Assembly: GCA_934424575.1 (NCBI GenBank)
Contig: CAKRXU010000030.1
Span: forward strand, 1 to 34,043
DNA: 34,043 nucleotides
Source of the DNA: an uncultured Blautia sp.
GTDB taxonomy: Bacteria; Bacillota; Clostridia; Lachnospirales; Lachnospiraceae
Reading direction: 5' to 3'
Numbering within the stretch: position 1 is the stretch's first letter; every line of letters starts with the position of its first letter. Shown piece after piece: positions 20,516-29,143 of this stretch. Below the pieces are notes generated by a model, which did no database searches, was not told the DNA's origin, and worked only from the letters and a program-made list of their open reading frames with translations. The position numbers and the translations under genes are program-made.

Positions 20516-22000
20516 ATGTATCCTACGATAGAAACCATCAGAGAGATCGCAGCAAAAGGTCAGTACAAAAGAGTTCCGGTCTGCCGGGAAGTATACGCAG
20601 ACAGATATACACCGGTAGAAGTTATGAGGACTTTAAGGAAGGCGAGCAGGCATTGTTATCTGCTTGAAAGCGCCAGCCAGACAGAGGTGTGGGGACGCTA
20701 TTCTTTCCTCGGATATGAGCCGGCCATGGAGATTACCTGCACGGACGGAGCAATGAAGATCCGCCGTACGGAAGGCGAAGATCAGGGTGAGATCACAAAG
20801 CAGGTTGCACATCCGGGAGACACTTTAAGAGAGATCCTGAAAGAATACAAGAGCCCGGTGATTGAAGATATGCCACCGTTTACCGGCGGTTTGGTCGGAT
20901 ATTTTTCCTATGATTACATCAAATACAGCGAGCCGAAATTAAAGCTTGGCGAACACGAAGATCCGGATTTCAGAGACATGGATCTGATGCTTTTTAACCA
21001 GGTGATCGCCTTTGACCATTACAGACAGAAAGTACTTCTGATCACAGGAGTTATGCTGGATGACCTGGAAAATTCTTACCAGAAAGCAGAGAAAAAACTT
21101 CAGGAAATGGCAGATCTGATCCGAAACGGACAGAAGGCTGAGTTCCTGCCATTACAGCTTGATTCTGAGATCAAACCGCAGTTCCCGAAAGAAAAATACT
21201 GCCAGATGGTAGAAAAAGCAAAACATTATATCCATGAGGGAGACATCTTCCAGGTGGTGCTTTCCAACCCGATGAGAGCAAAAGCAGAGGGAAGTTTATT
21301 TGATACTTACAGAGTCTTGAGAGCAACAAATCCGTCACCGTATATGTTTTATTTTTCCAGTGATGACATCGAACTTGCAGGTGCTTCACCGGAAACCCTG
21401 GTAAAACTGGAGGACAAAAAACTTACCACTTTCCCACTGGCAGGAACCAGACCGAGAGGCAAGACAAAGCAGGAAGACAGGGAACTGGAAGAGGGACTTC
21501 TGAAAGATGAGAAGGAACTTGCAGAGCACAACATGCTGGTCGATCTGGGACGAAATGACATCGGAAGGATCAGTAAGATCGGAACGGTAGAAGTGGAAAA
21601 ATACATGAGCGTAGAGCATTTTTCACAGGTTATGCATATCGGTTCCACAGTCGCAGGAGAGCTCAGAGAAGACAAAGATGCGATAGATGCAGTCGACTCC
21701 ATCCTTCCGGCAGGAACACTTTCCGGGGCACCGAAGTTCCGTGCCTGCCAGATCATCGAAGAACTGGAACAGAGCAAACGAGGCATTTACGGCGGTGCGA
21801 TCGGATATCTCGATTTTGCAGGAAACCTTGATACCTGCATTGCGATCCGTCTTGTATATAAGAAGAAAGGTGAGATCTGCATCCGCTCCGGAGCCGGGAT
21901 CGTAGCAGACAGTGTTCCGGAAAAAGAATTCGAAGAGTGCTGCAACAAGGCAAGAGCCGTAGTTCTGGCAATCCAAAAAGCACAGGAGGGATTGGAATGA
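20516..22000 (+). CDS. trpE: Anthranilate synthase component I
   Basis: This 494-residue enzyme converts chorismate and ammonia (from TrpG glutaminase) to anthranilate, the first step of tryptophan synthesis. The N-terminal LLES (49-52), followed by a Ser at 63, is the tryptophan-binding motif, so feedback inhibition is probably kept. The chorismate-binding domain follows (about 200-480), with IFQVVLSNPMRA, NPSPYMFYF, ASPETLVKL, PLAGTRPRG, EHNMLVDLGRND, GTLSGAPKFRA and GAGIVADSVPEKE. Length is normal. CAGGAGG (20501-20507) precedes the start. The stop overlaps the trpG start by ATGA, so the two subunits are translationally coupled. It is the first gene behind the T-box. Confidence 0.97.
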   Translation: MYPTIETIREIAAKGQYKRVPVCREVYADRYTPVEVMRTLRKASRHCYLLESASQTEVWGRYSFLGYEPAMEITCTDGAMKIRRTEGEDQGEITKQVAHPGDTLREILKEYKSPVIEDMPPFTGGLVGYFSYDYIKYSEPKLKLGEHEDPDFRDMDLMLFNQVIAFDHYRQKVLLITGVMLDDLENSYQKAEKKLQEMADLIRNGQKAEFLPLQLDSEIKPQFPKEKYCQMVEKAKHYIHEGDIFQVVLSNPMRAKAEGSLFDTYRVLRATNPSPYMFYFSSDDIELAGASPETLVKLEDKKLTTFPLAGTRPRGKTKQEDRELEEGLLKDEKELAEHNMLVDLGRNDIGRISKIGTVEVEKYMSVEHFSQVMHIGSTVAGELREDKDAIDAVDSILPAGTLSGAPKFRACQIIEELEQSKRGIYGGAIGYLDFAGNLDTCIAIRLVYKKKGEICIRSGAGIVADSVPEKEFEECCNKARAVVLAIQKAQEGLE

Positions 22001-22578
22001 TCGTACTGATTGATAATTATGACAGCTTTTCCTACAACGTATATCAGCTGATCGGTTCCGTAGAACCGGACATCAAAGTTGTTCGAAATGATGAATATAC
22101 AGTAGAAGAAATCGAGGCAATGAAACCGGAAGCACTGATCCTTTCCCCGGGGCCGGGCAAGCCGTCAGACGCGGGAATCTGCATCGAAGCGATCAGATAT
22201 TTCGCCGGAAAACTTCCGATCCTCGGCATCTGTCTGGGACATCAGGCAATCTGCGAAGCCTTCGGCGGCAGAGTTTCCTACGCAAAAGAACTGATGCACG
22301 GCAAGAAAAAAACAATCTATACCGTCGGAGAAAGCAAACTTTTTGAAGGACTGGGAGACAGCTTCCAGGCAGCCAGATACCATTCACTGGCAGCAGTAAG
22401 AGATGAATTGCCGGATGTTCTTAAAGTCACAGCAGAGGCAGAAGACGGCGAGATCATGGCAGTGGAGCATACAGAATATCCAATTTATGGAGTACAGTTC
22501 CATCCCGAATCCGTTATGACACCGGATGGAAGAGTGATGATAGAAAACTTTATAAATGTTGTAAGAGCAGAATTGTGA
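21997..22578 (+). CDS. trpG: Anthranilate synthase component II (glutamine amidotransferase)
   Basis: This is a 193-residue class I glutamine amidotransferase that supplies ammonia to TrpE. Its triad is Cys79 in GICLGHQ, His169 and Glu171 in VQFHPES. The N-terminal IDNYDSFSYNV is typical. PGPGKPSDAG (51-60) fits the TrpG/PabA group, so it might also serve p-aminobenzoate synthesis; no other such gene is in the window. I chose the ATG at 21997, four bases inside the end of trpE, with CAGGAGGG (21983-21990) upstream, because the protein then begins exactly as the family does. Confidence 0.96.
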   Translation: MIVLIDNYDSFSYNVYQLIGSVEPDIKVVRNDEYTVEEIEAMKPEALILSPGPGKPSDAGICIEAIRYFAGKLPILGICLGHQAICEAFGGRVSYAKELMHGKKKTIYTVGESKLFEGLGDSFQAARYHSLAAVRDELPDVLKVTAEAEDGEIMAVEHTEYPIYGVQFHPESVMTPDGRVMIENFINVVRAEL

Positions 22579-22636
22579 GAGTTGCAAAGCAACGGAACAA
22601 TTCGTAAGTATCCAGTAAGTTAAGGAGGAAACGAAA

Positions 22637-23647
22637 ATGATTAAAGAAGCAATCGTAAAACTTTCAAAAAAAGAAGACTTAACATATCAGGAAGCAGAGA
22701 CAGTCATGGACGAAATTATGAGCGGACAGGCGACACCGGTACAGATGTCATCCTATCTGACAGCACTTTCCATGAAAGGTGAAACTATTGATGAGATCAC
22801 TGCTTCCGCAGCAGGAATGCGAGCACACTGCATCAAATTACTGCATGATCTGGATGTTCTGGAGATCGTAGGAACCGGCGGTGACGGAGCAAACTCCTTC
22901 AATATTTCCACTACTTCCTCCCTGGTGATCGCAGCAGGCGGTGTGCCGGTAGCAAAGCATGGAAACCGTGCAGCATCCTCCAAGAGTGGTGCAGCAGATG
23001 TTCTTGAAGCACTTGGAGTAAACATCACGATCTCCCCGGAAAAAAGTGCAGAACTTCTCAAAAAGATCAACATCTGTTTCCTGTTTGCACAGAATTATCA
23101 TATCGCAATGAAGTACGTAGCACCGATCCGTAAGGAACTTGGAATCCGTACCGTATTCAATATCCTTGGACCTTTGAGCAACCCGGCAGGAGCAAATATG
23201 GAACTGATGGGCGTGTTTGATCAGAGTCTTGTAGAGCCATTGGCACAGGTTATGGCGAAGCTTGGTGTGACCAAAGGAATGGTAGTTTTCGGACAGGACA
23301 AACTGGATGAGATCTCGATGAGCGCACCGACTTCTGTCTGCGAGATTAAGGACGGATGGTTCCAGTCCTACGAGATCACACCGGAGCAGTTCGGTTATAT
23401 AAGATGCTCCAAAGATGATCTGGTTGGCGGAACTCCGGCAGAAAATGCAGAGATCACGAAAGCAATTCTGAAGGGTGAAGAGAAAGGCCCGAAGCGTCAG
23501 GCAGTCTGCCTCAATGCCGGAGCTGCACTCTACATCGCAGGCAAGGCAGAGACAATGGAAGCAGGTGTCCGCATGGCAGAAGAACTGATCGACAGCGGTG
23601 CAGCACTGAAGAAATTAGAGGAATTCATTCAGGAATCCAACGCCTGA
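22637..23647 (+). CDS. trpD: Anthranilate phosphoribosyltransferase
   Basis: This 336-residue enzyme joins anthranilate to PRPP, forming phosphoribosyl anthranilate. GTGGDGANSFNIST (79-92) is the PRPP-binding loop. KHGNRAASSKSGAADVLEALG (107-127) is the second conserved block. The helical N-terminal domain (1-70) and the LGIRTVFNILGPLSNPA block also match. The length is that of the family. AAGGAGGAA (22622-22630) precedes the ATG. It follows trpG after 58 bases, with no terminator, in the standard clostridial order. Confidence 0.97.
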   Translation: MIKEAIVKLSKKEDLTYQEAETVMDEIMSGQATPVQMSSYLTALSMKGETIDEITASAAGMRAHCIKLLHDLDVLEIVGTGGDGANSFNISTTSSLVIAAGGVPVAKHGNRAASSKSGAADVLEALGVNITISPEKSAELLKKINICFLFAQNYHIAMKYVAPIRKELGIRTVFNILGPLSNPAGANMELMGVFDQSLVEPLAQVMAKLGVTKGMVVFGQDKLDEISMSAPTSVCEIKDGWFQSYEITPEQFGYIRCSKDDLVGGTPAENAEITKAILKGEEKGPKRQAVCLNAGAALYIAGKAETMEAGVRMAEELIDSGAALKKLEEFIQESNA

Positions 23648-23677
23648 ATGACTGATTTAGAAAAGGAATTTTTTACT

Positions 23678-24514
23678 ATGAACATATTAAATGAGATTGC
23701 TGAGAAGACGAGAGAGCGCATCGAAAAAGACAAAAAAGAGATGCCGAGAGAGGATCTGATCCGTGAGATCCAGCAGAAAAAAGTGCAGATGCTTCTCAAT
23801 CCGCTGATCCAGTCTGAGACAGCAAAAACACCGCACAGTTTTTATCAGGCACTGAAAAAACCGGGAATGTCCTACATCTGTGAAGTCAAAAAAGCATCTC
23901 CGTCAAAGGGCCTGATCGCACCGGATTTTCCGTATCTGGAGATTGCAAAAGAGTACAAAGCAGCCGGAGCCGCCGCAATCTCCTGTCTGACAGAGCCGTT
24001 TTATTTCCAGGGTTCTGACCAGTATCTGTGGGAGATCGCATCGGAAGTAGACATCCCGGTGCTGCGAAAAGATTTTGTTATTGACGACTATATGATCCTG
24101 CAGGCAGCAGCCTATGGAGCAGCCGCAGTGCTTCTGATCTGTGCATTACTCGATGACAAACAGCTTCGGGAATACCGTGAAATGGCAGAAGATCTGGGCA
24201 TGGATGCACTGGTGGAAGCACATGATGCAGAGGAAGTGGAACGCGCATTAAAGAGCGGCGCAAGGATCATCGGAGTCAACAACCGTGACCTCAGAACCTT
24301 TGAAGTGGATATGGCGAACAGTATCAATCTTCGCAAACTTGCACCAGAGAATGTGATCTTTGTTTCCGAGAGTGGTATCCGTACTTCAGAGGATATCCAG
24401 AGACTGCATGATAACAAGATCGAGGCCGTGCTGATCGGCGAAACGCTGATGCGAAGCCCGGACAAAAAAGCAGCACTCGAAGAATTAAATGGAGCACCGT
24501 TGACTGAGGATTGA
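23678..24514 (+). CDS. trpC: Indole-3-glycerol phosphate synthase
   Basis: This 278-residue TIM barrel closes the ring of CdRP to form indole-3-glycerol phosphate. The conserved blocks are CEVKKASPSKG (68-78, catalytic Lys region), LTEPFYFQGSDQYL, VLRKDFVIDDYM, GVNNRDLRTFEVD and FVSESGI. I chose the ATG at 23678 (MNILNEIAEKTRERI), as the family starts so and AAAGGAA lies about ten bases upstream. An ATG at 23648, directly after the trpD stop, is in frame and would add ten residues; it cannot be excluded. TrpC and TrpF are separate proteins here, not fused. Confidence 0.95.
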   Translation: MNILNEIAEKTRERIEKDKKEMPREDLIREIQQKKVQMLLNPLIQSETAKTPHSFYQALKKPGMSYICEVKKASPSKGLIAPDFPYLEIAKEYKAAGAAAISCLTEPFYFQGSDQYLWEIASEVDIPVLRKDFVIDDYMILQAAAYGAAAVLLICALLDDKQLREYREMAEDLGMDALVEAHDAEEVERALKSGARIIGVNNRDLRTFEVDMANSINLRKLAPENVIFVSESGIRTSEDIQRLHDNKIEAVLIGETLMRSPDKKAALEELNGAPLTED

Positions 24515-24533
24515 GAAACAGAGAGATGCGGAA

Positions 24534-25163
24534 ATGACAGCTCAGGATCATAGCAAAACTAAGATAAAAATATGCGGACTCAGGCGCAGGGAAGACATCC
24601 TTGCAGTCAATGAAGCGAAGCCGGATTACTGTGGATTTATCGTAGAATTTCCCAGAAGTTTCCGGAGTGTGACGGCGGATCGGGTGAGAGAACTTGTGAA
24701 GGAACTGGCTCCTGAGATCCAGCCGGTCGGAGTATTTGTGAATGCTCCGATGGAACTGGTGAGGACACTTCTGGATGACGGAACACTTGCACTTGCACAG
24801 CTTCACGGACAGGAAGATGAGTCCTATATCAGAGAATTAAAAACATACACAGACAGGCCGATCATCAAGGCTTTTTCCATAAAAACAACCGAAGATATCG
24901 AGAAAGCACTGCAGAGCCCGGCAGATTACATCCTGCTGGATCAGGGCGGCGGGGGAACGGGAAAGACTTTTGACTGGTCTTTGATCCCGGAGATCCGGAG
25001 ACCGTTTTTCCTCGCAGGAGGGATCGGAGCTGCCAATCTGGAGCAGGCGATCCGGGAAATCCGCCCGTATGCGGTGGATCTAAGCAGCAGTGTGGAGACA
25101 GAAAAGTGGAAAGATCCGGCGAAGATCCGGCAGGTTGTGGATATTGTAAGAAGAATGAGATAA
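24534..25163 (+). CDS. trpF: Phosphoribosylanthranilate isomerase
   Basis: This 209-residue TIM barrel isomerises phosphoribosyl anthranilate to CdRP. KIKICGLRR (10-18) contains the catalytic Cys14. YCGFIVEFPRSFRSV follows, then LAQLHGQED, the catalytic-type Asp in LLDQGGGGTGKTFDW (about 135-150) and the phosphate site LAGGIGAANL. The protein ends with AVDLSSSVE. Length and order are normal. It starts 19 bases after the trpC stop. The protein carries an N-terminal extension of about eight residues (MTAQDHSK) before the first strand. Confidence 0.95.
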   Translation: MTAQDHSKTKIKICGLRRREDILAVNEAKPDYCGFIVEFPRSFRSVTADRVRELVKELAPEIQPVGVFVNAPMELVRTLLDDGTLALAQLHGQEDESYIRELKTYTDRPIIKAFSIKTTEDIEKALQSPADYILLDQGGGGTGKTFDWSLIPEIRRPFFLAGGIGAANLEQAIREIRPYAVDLSSSVETEKWKDPAKIRQVVDIVRRMR

Positions 25164-25230
25164 CGTCGAACAGAGTAATAAGTTACAGAGAAACAAGGTG
25201 TTTTAAAAGAAGACACAGAGGAGGATATAA

Positions 25231-26415
25231 ATGTCAAAAGGAAGATTTGGAATACATGGAGGGCAGTACATCCCGGAGACACTGATGAATGCAGTGCTGG
25301 AACTGGAAGAGGTCTATAACCGTTACAAAGATGACCCGGAATTCAACCGTGAACTGACCGATCTGCTGAACAATTATGCAGGCCGTCCGTCACGTCTGTA
25401 CTATGCAGCACATATGACAGAAGACCTCGGCGGAGCCAAAGTTTATCTGAAACGTGAGGACCTGAACCATACAGGAGCACACAAGATCAACAACGTTCTG
25501 GGACAGGTCTTACTTGCCAAAAAGATGGGAAAAACACGTGTCATCGCAGAGACAGGAGCCGGACAGCATGGTGTTGCGACAGCGACAGCAGCAGCTCTTA
25601 TGGGCATGGAATGTGAAGTGTTCATGGGTAAAGAAGACACAGAACGTCAGGCATTAAATGTATACAGAATGCGTCTTCTGGGAGCAAAAGTGCATGCCGT
25701 TACATCAGGAACAGCAACCCTGAAAGATGCCGTTTCTGAGACGATGAGAGAGTGGACAAACCGTATTTCCGATACACATTATGTCCTCGGATCTGTCATG
25801 GGACCGCACCCGTTCCCGACGATCGTGCGTGATTTCCAGGCGGTCATTTCCAAGGAGATCAAAGAGCAGATCCTCGAAAAAGAGGGAAAACTTCCGGATG
25901 CTGTGCTCGCCTGTGTTGGCGGCGGTTCCAATGCGATCGGAACTTTCTACAATTTTATTGAGGATGAAGGAGTTCGTCTGATCGGCTGTGAGGCAGCAGG
26001 ACGCGGTGTCAATACTGCAGAGACAGCAGCGACGATCGCAACCGGAAAACTTGGTATTTTCCATGGTATGAAGTCTTATTTCTGCCAGGATGAGTATGGT
26101 CAGATCGCACCGGTTTATTCCATTTCAGCGGGCCTGGATTACCCTGGTGTCGGACCGGAACATGCACATCTTTATGACATCGGACGTGCCGAATATGTGC
26201 CGGTAACAGACGATGAAGCGGTAGATGCATTCGAATATCTGTCAAGAACAGAAGGCATCATTCCGGCGATCGAGAGTGCTCATGCCGTGGCTTACGCGAG
26301 AAAGATCGTGCCACAGATGCGTAAAGACCAGATCATAGTTATCACTATTTCCGGACGAGGAGACAAGGACTGTGCAGCGATCGCACGTTACAGAGGGGAG
26401 GATATCCATGAATAA
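25231..26415 (+). CDS. trpB: Tryptophan synthase beta chain
   Basis: This 394-residue PLP enzyme condenses indole and serine to tryptophan. FGIHGGQYIPETLM opens the protein as usual for TrpB1. The PLP lysine is Lys85 in NHTGAHKINN. ETGAGQHGVATA (about 108-119) contains the catalytic Glu. The phosphate loop is GGGSNAIG (about 230-237). The C-terminal HAVAYA and GRGDKD blocks are present. It is the TrpB1 form that pairs with TrpA. GAGGAGG (25219-25225) precedes the ATG. Its last eight bases overlap trpA, matching the obligate alpha-beta complex. Confidence 0.97.
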   Translation: MSKGRFGIHGGQYIPETLMNAVLELEEVYNRYKDDPEFNRELTDLLNNYAGRPSRLYYAAHMTEDLGGAKVYLKREDLNHTGAHKINNVLGQVLLAKKMGKTRVIAETGAGQHGVATATAAALMGMECEVFMGKEDTERQALNVYRMRLLGAKVHAVTSGTATLKDAVSETMREWTNRISDTHYVLGSVMGPHPFPTIVRDFQAVISKEIKEQILEKEGKLPDAVLACVGGGSNAIGTFYNFIEDEGVRLIGCEAAGRGVNTAETAATIATGKLGIFHGMKSYFCQDEYGQIAPVYSISAGLDYPGVGPEHAHLYDIGRAEYVPVTDDEAVDAFEYLSRTEGIIPAIESAHAVAYARKIVPQMRKDQIIVITISGRGDKDCAAIARYRGEDIHE

Positions 26416-27181
26416 GAGAATTACAGAAGCATTTGCGAAGGGAAAAGCATTTATCCCGTTTGTTACCTGCGGGGATCCGTCCCTTGATGTTACCGAAAAA
26501 ATCGTTTATGCCATGGAAGAAGCAGGGGCAGACCTGATCGAACTTGGTATTCCATTTTCTGATCCGACAGCAGAAGGACCGGTTATCCAGGGCGCAAACC
26601 TGCGTGCCCTGTCCGGTGGAGTTACCACAGATAAAGTTTTTGATATGGTAGAAAAGATCCGCAAAAACAGTTCTATCCCAATGGTATTTATGACCTATGC
26701 GAACGTTGTTTTTTCCTATGGGATTGAGCGTTTCTGCAAGAGAGCAGCAGAAGTTGGAATGGACGGAATGATCCTTCCGGATCTCCCATTTGAAGAAAAA
26801 GAAGAGTTCGCATCCGTTGCAGAGAAGTATGGTCTGGATCTGATTTCTCTGATCGCACCGACCTCTCACGAGAGAATCTCCATGATCGCAAAAGAGGCAG
26901 AAGGATTTGTCTACTGCGTATCCTCCCTCGGAGTTACCGGCATGCGAAGCCAGATCACCACAGACATCGGAGCCATGGTGGAACTCGTCAAAGCCCAGAA
27001 AGACATCCCATGTGCCGTAGGTTTCGGAATCTCCACTCCGGAGCAGGCCAAAAAGATGGCCTCCCAGGCCGACGGCGTCATCGTGGGTTCTGCCATTGTC
27101 AAACTCTGCGAAACCCACGGAGCCGACTGCGTACCGTATATCAAAGAGTATGTGAAGTCCATGAAGGATGCGATAAGATAA
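26408..27181 (+). CDS. trpA: Tryptophan synthase alpha chain
   Basis: This 257-residue TIM barrel splits indole-3-glycerol phosphate to indole and glyceraldehyde 3-phosphate and passes indole to TrpB. Glu45 in LIELGIPFSDP corresponds to catalytic Glu49 of the enteric enzyme. In the next block, PTAEGPVIQ, Glu56 stands where the enteric enzyme has its second catalytic residue, Asp60. The other conserved blocks (GMILPDLPFEE, VSSLGVTGMR, GFGIST, GSAIVK) are normal. Glu at this place is unusual for enteric TrpA but the whole block looks conserved for clostridia as I recall them. I chose the ATG at 26408 (GAGGGGAGGA upstream); it overlaps trpB by eight bases. Confidence 0.96.
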   Translation: MNKRITEAFAKGKAFIPFVTCGDPSLDVTEKIVYAMEEAGADLIELGIPFSDPTAEGPVIQGANLRALSGGVTTDKVFDMVEKIRKNSSIPMVFMTYANVVFSYGIERFCKRAAEVGMDGMILPDLPFEEKEEFASVAEKYGLDLISLIAPTSHERISMIAKEAEGFVYCVSSLGVTGMRSQITTDIGAMVELVKAQKDIPCAVGFGISTPEQAKKMASQADGVIVGSAIVKLCETHGADCVPYIKEYVKSMKDAIR

Positions 27182-27242
27182 AAGTATATATCATGTATAG
27201 AAAGCTTTTTTCTTGAATAATTACCCGGTATCTAATCACCAG

Positions 27243-27277
27243 GCATCGGAGGGAATGCCAGATGTATTTTCCGATGC
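27243..27277 (+). other. Inverted repeat after trpA
   Basis: GCATCGGA (27243-27250) and TCCGATGC (27270-27277) form a perfect 8-bp stem with a 19-base loop but no T run. It lies between trpA and the terminator and may protect the mRNA 3' end. Confidence 0.4.
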
Positions 27278-27291
27278 AGGAAGCTATTATG

Positions 27292-27340
27292 AACACTGTT
27301 TTTCTGATATATTCAGCTTATCAGGAAGACGGTGTTTTTT
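27292..27340 (+). terminator. Terminator of the trp operon
   Basis: AACACTGT (27292-27299) pairs with ACGGTGTT (27329-27336), one G-T pair, with an inner CTGATA/TATCAG stem and a T run to 27340. Confidence 0.8.
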
Positions 27341-27374
27341 ATGATGATAAAAAATCAGATGGATTTTCACTTGC

Positions 27375-27403
27375 TTGTAAAAGGAATGCCTTCATGTTAT
27401 GAT
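27375..27403 (+). promoter_or_regulatory. Promoter of the AAA-ATPase-like gene
   Basis: TTGTAA (27375-27380) and TATGAT (27398-27403) are separated by 17 bases, 31 bases before the ATG at 27434. Its position argues against longer upstream starts. Confidence 0.6.
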
Positions 27404-27433
27404 ATAGACATTAGTTGGGAAAGGAGTGACGGT

Positions 27434-29116
27434 ATGGCGAGATTAAGCATTCCGGTTGGCATTTCAGATTTTGAGAAAATCCGAAAGAATGGATACTACT
27501 ATGTTGATAAAAGTGGACTGATCGCAGAATTATTAGAAGAAAAATCCACAGAAGTTACTCTGATCACCAGACCAAGGCGTTTTGGGAAGACTCTTGGTAT
27601 GAGCATGCTGGCGAATTTTTTTGATATTCGAAAAGAAAGTACAGAGTTGTTCAAGGGGCTGGAAATTGCGGAACAAAGAGACGTGTGCAGTGAGTGGATG
27701 AACCAGTTTCCAACGCTGTTTGTGACCTTTAAGGATGTTGACGGATTAGATTTTTCCAGTGCTTATGGTATGCTTTCTTCAACGATCACAGAACTTTACA
27801 AAGAGCACCTGTATTTAATGGAAAGTTCCCGGATAAGTCCATATGATAAAGAAATCATGCAGCGCATTATTACAGAAGAAGCAACTGTTACAGATATCAA
27901 AAAGAGCCTGTCGTTGCTGATAAAGCTGATGCAGCAACATTATCAGAAAAATGTAATCCTTTTGATCGATGAATACGATGTCCCGATTGCAAAAGCCAGC
28001 AGCCATCAATATTATCCACAGATGCTTGAAATCCTTAAAGTGATGATGAGCACTGCGTTAAAGGACAATCCGGGGCTTTGCTTTGCAGTAGTCACAGGCT
28101 GTCTGCAGATTGCGAAAGAGAGTATTTTTACAGGAACCAATAATTTTGTTTCCGATACAATAAGCGATTCAAACTTAAATGAATATTTTGGTTTTACACA
28201 AAAAGATGTAGATAAGATCCTGAGCGAAGCAGATGTCGAGGAATTTGGAGACGAGATGAAGAAATGGTATGATGGGTATCATTTTGGAGAGGTTGATGTT
28301 TACTGCCCCTGGGATGTGATGAATTATATTCGTGATGTCCAGCGGAATCCGAAGGCAAGACCGGCAAGTTACTGGAAGAATACCAGTGATAATGAGATCA
28401 TCCGTTCTTTTATTGATTACGCAGGAAGTAACATTACAAAGAAAATGGAAGCCTTACTTTCAGGAGGTTATATCATACAACGTATAGATGAAAATCTCAC
28501 TTATGATTATCTGCATTTTTCAGAAGAAAATCTCTGGAGCATTCTTTATCTGACAGGCTATCTGACGCAGGCAAGAGAAAATGAAATAACAGATCCGTTG
28601 CCAGACAATATGTCAGCGTTAAAAATTCCGAATGCTGAGATCAAAGAAATTTTTGAGACTACCGTTGTGAAATGGTTTTCTGAGAGTGTCAAAACATGGA
28701 ATCGAAAGGCTTTGTTCGATGCTGCATGGAGTGGTCAGAGCAAGATCCTTACACAGGAAATGAGCAAACTTTTGCGAAAAACCATCAGCTATCATGATTA
28801 CAGGGAAGATTTTTATCATGCTTTTCTTGCGGGGATTTTTACAGGAGCAGGATATGTTGTAGAGTCAAACAAAGAACATGGAGAGGGACGCAGCGATATT
28901 GTTGTGTATGACTCTGTAAATGGACAGGTGGCGATTTTTGAGGCAAAATATTCTAGGACATTGTCTGCTATGGAGGGCGACTGTGAAGCAGCCCTGCGCC
29001 AGATTGACAGGCGTACGTATGCAAAAGAGTATGAAGATGAATATGACCATATTTATTGCTATGGTGTAGCTTTTTATAAGAAGCGTTGTCTTGTAAAACA
29101 AAAGAAAGAAAACTGA
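27434..29116 (+). CDS. AAA-ATPase-like protein with C-terminal PD-(D/E)XK nuclease domain
   Basis: This is a 560-residue protein of a large family in gut anaerobes. Residues 1-60 hold the usual start (IPVGISDFEKIRKNGYYYVD, then LITRPRRFGKTLGMSML, a modified Walker A). Walker B is ILLIDEYD at 175-182. The C-terminal domain has GRSDIVVYD (Asp488) and IFEAKY (Glu503, Lys505), the PD-(D/E)XK nuclease pattern. The family is often found in many copies per genome and varies quickly; its role is not established, though nuclease or defence activity is plausible. I chose the ATG at 27434 (AAGGAG at 27421-27426). The upstream frame would cross the promoter. It stands alone between the trp operon and the sugar module. 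Confidence 0.9.
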   Translation: MARLSIPVGISDFEKIRKNGYYYVDKSGLIAELLEEKSTEVTLITRPRRFGKTLGMSMLANFFDIRKESTELFKGLEIAEQRDVCSEWMNQFPTLFVTFKDVDGLDFSSAYGMLSSTITELYKEHLYLMESSRISPYDKEIMQRIITEEATVTDIKKSLSLLIKLMQQHYQKNVILLIDEYDVPIAKASSHQYYPQMLEILKVMMSTALKDNPGLCFAVVTGCLQIAKESIFTGTNNFVSDTISDSNLNEYFGFTQKDVDKILSEADVEEFGDEMKKWYDGYHFGEVDVYCPWDVMNYIRDVQRNPKARPASYWKNTSDNEIIRSFIDYAGSNITKKMEALLSGGYIIQRIDENLTYDYLHFSEENLWSILYLTGYLTQARENEITDPLPDNMSALKIPNAEIKEIFETTVVKWFSESVKTWNRKALFDAAWSGQSKILTQEMSKLLRKTISYHDYREDFYHAFLAGIFTGAGYVVESNKEHGEGRSDIVVYDSVNGQVAIFEAKYSRTLSAMEGDCEAALRQIDRRTYAKEYEDEYDHIYCYGVAFYKKRCLVKQKKEN

Positions 29117-29143
29117 TTTATTATTGGAGAAGAGGGGTATAGC

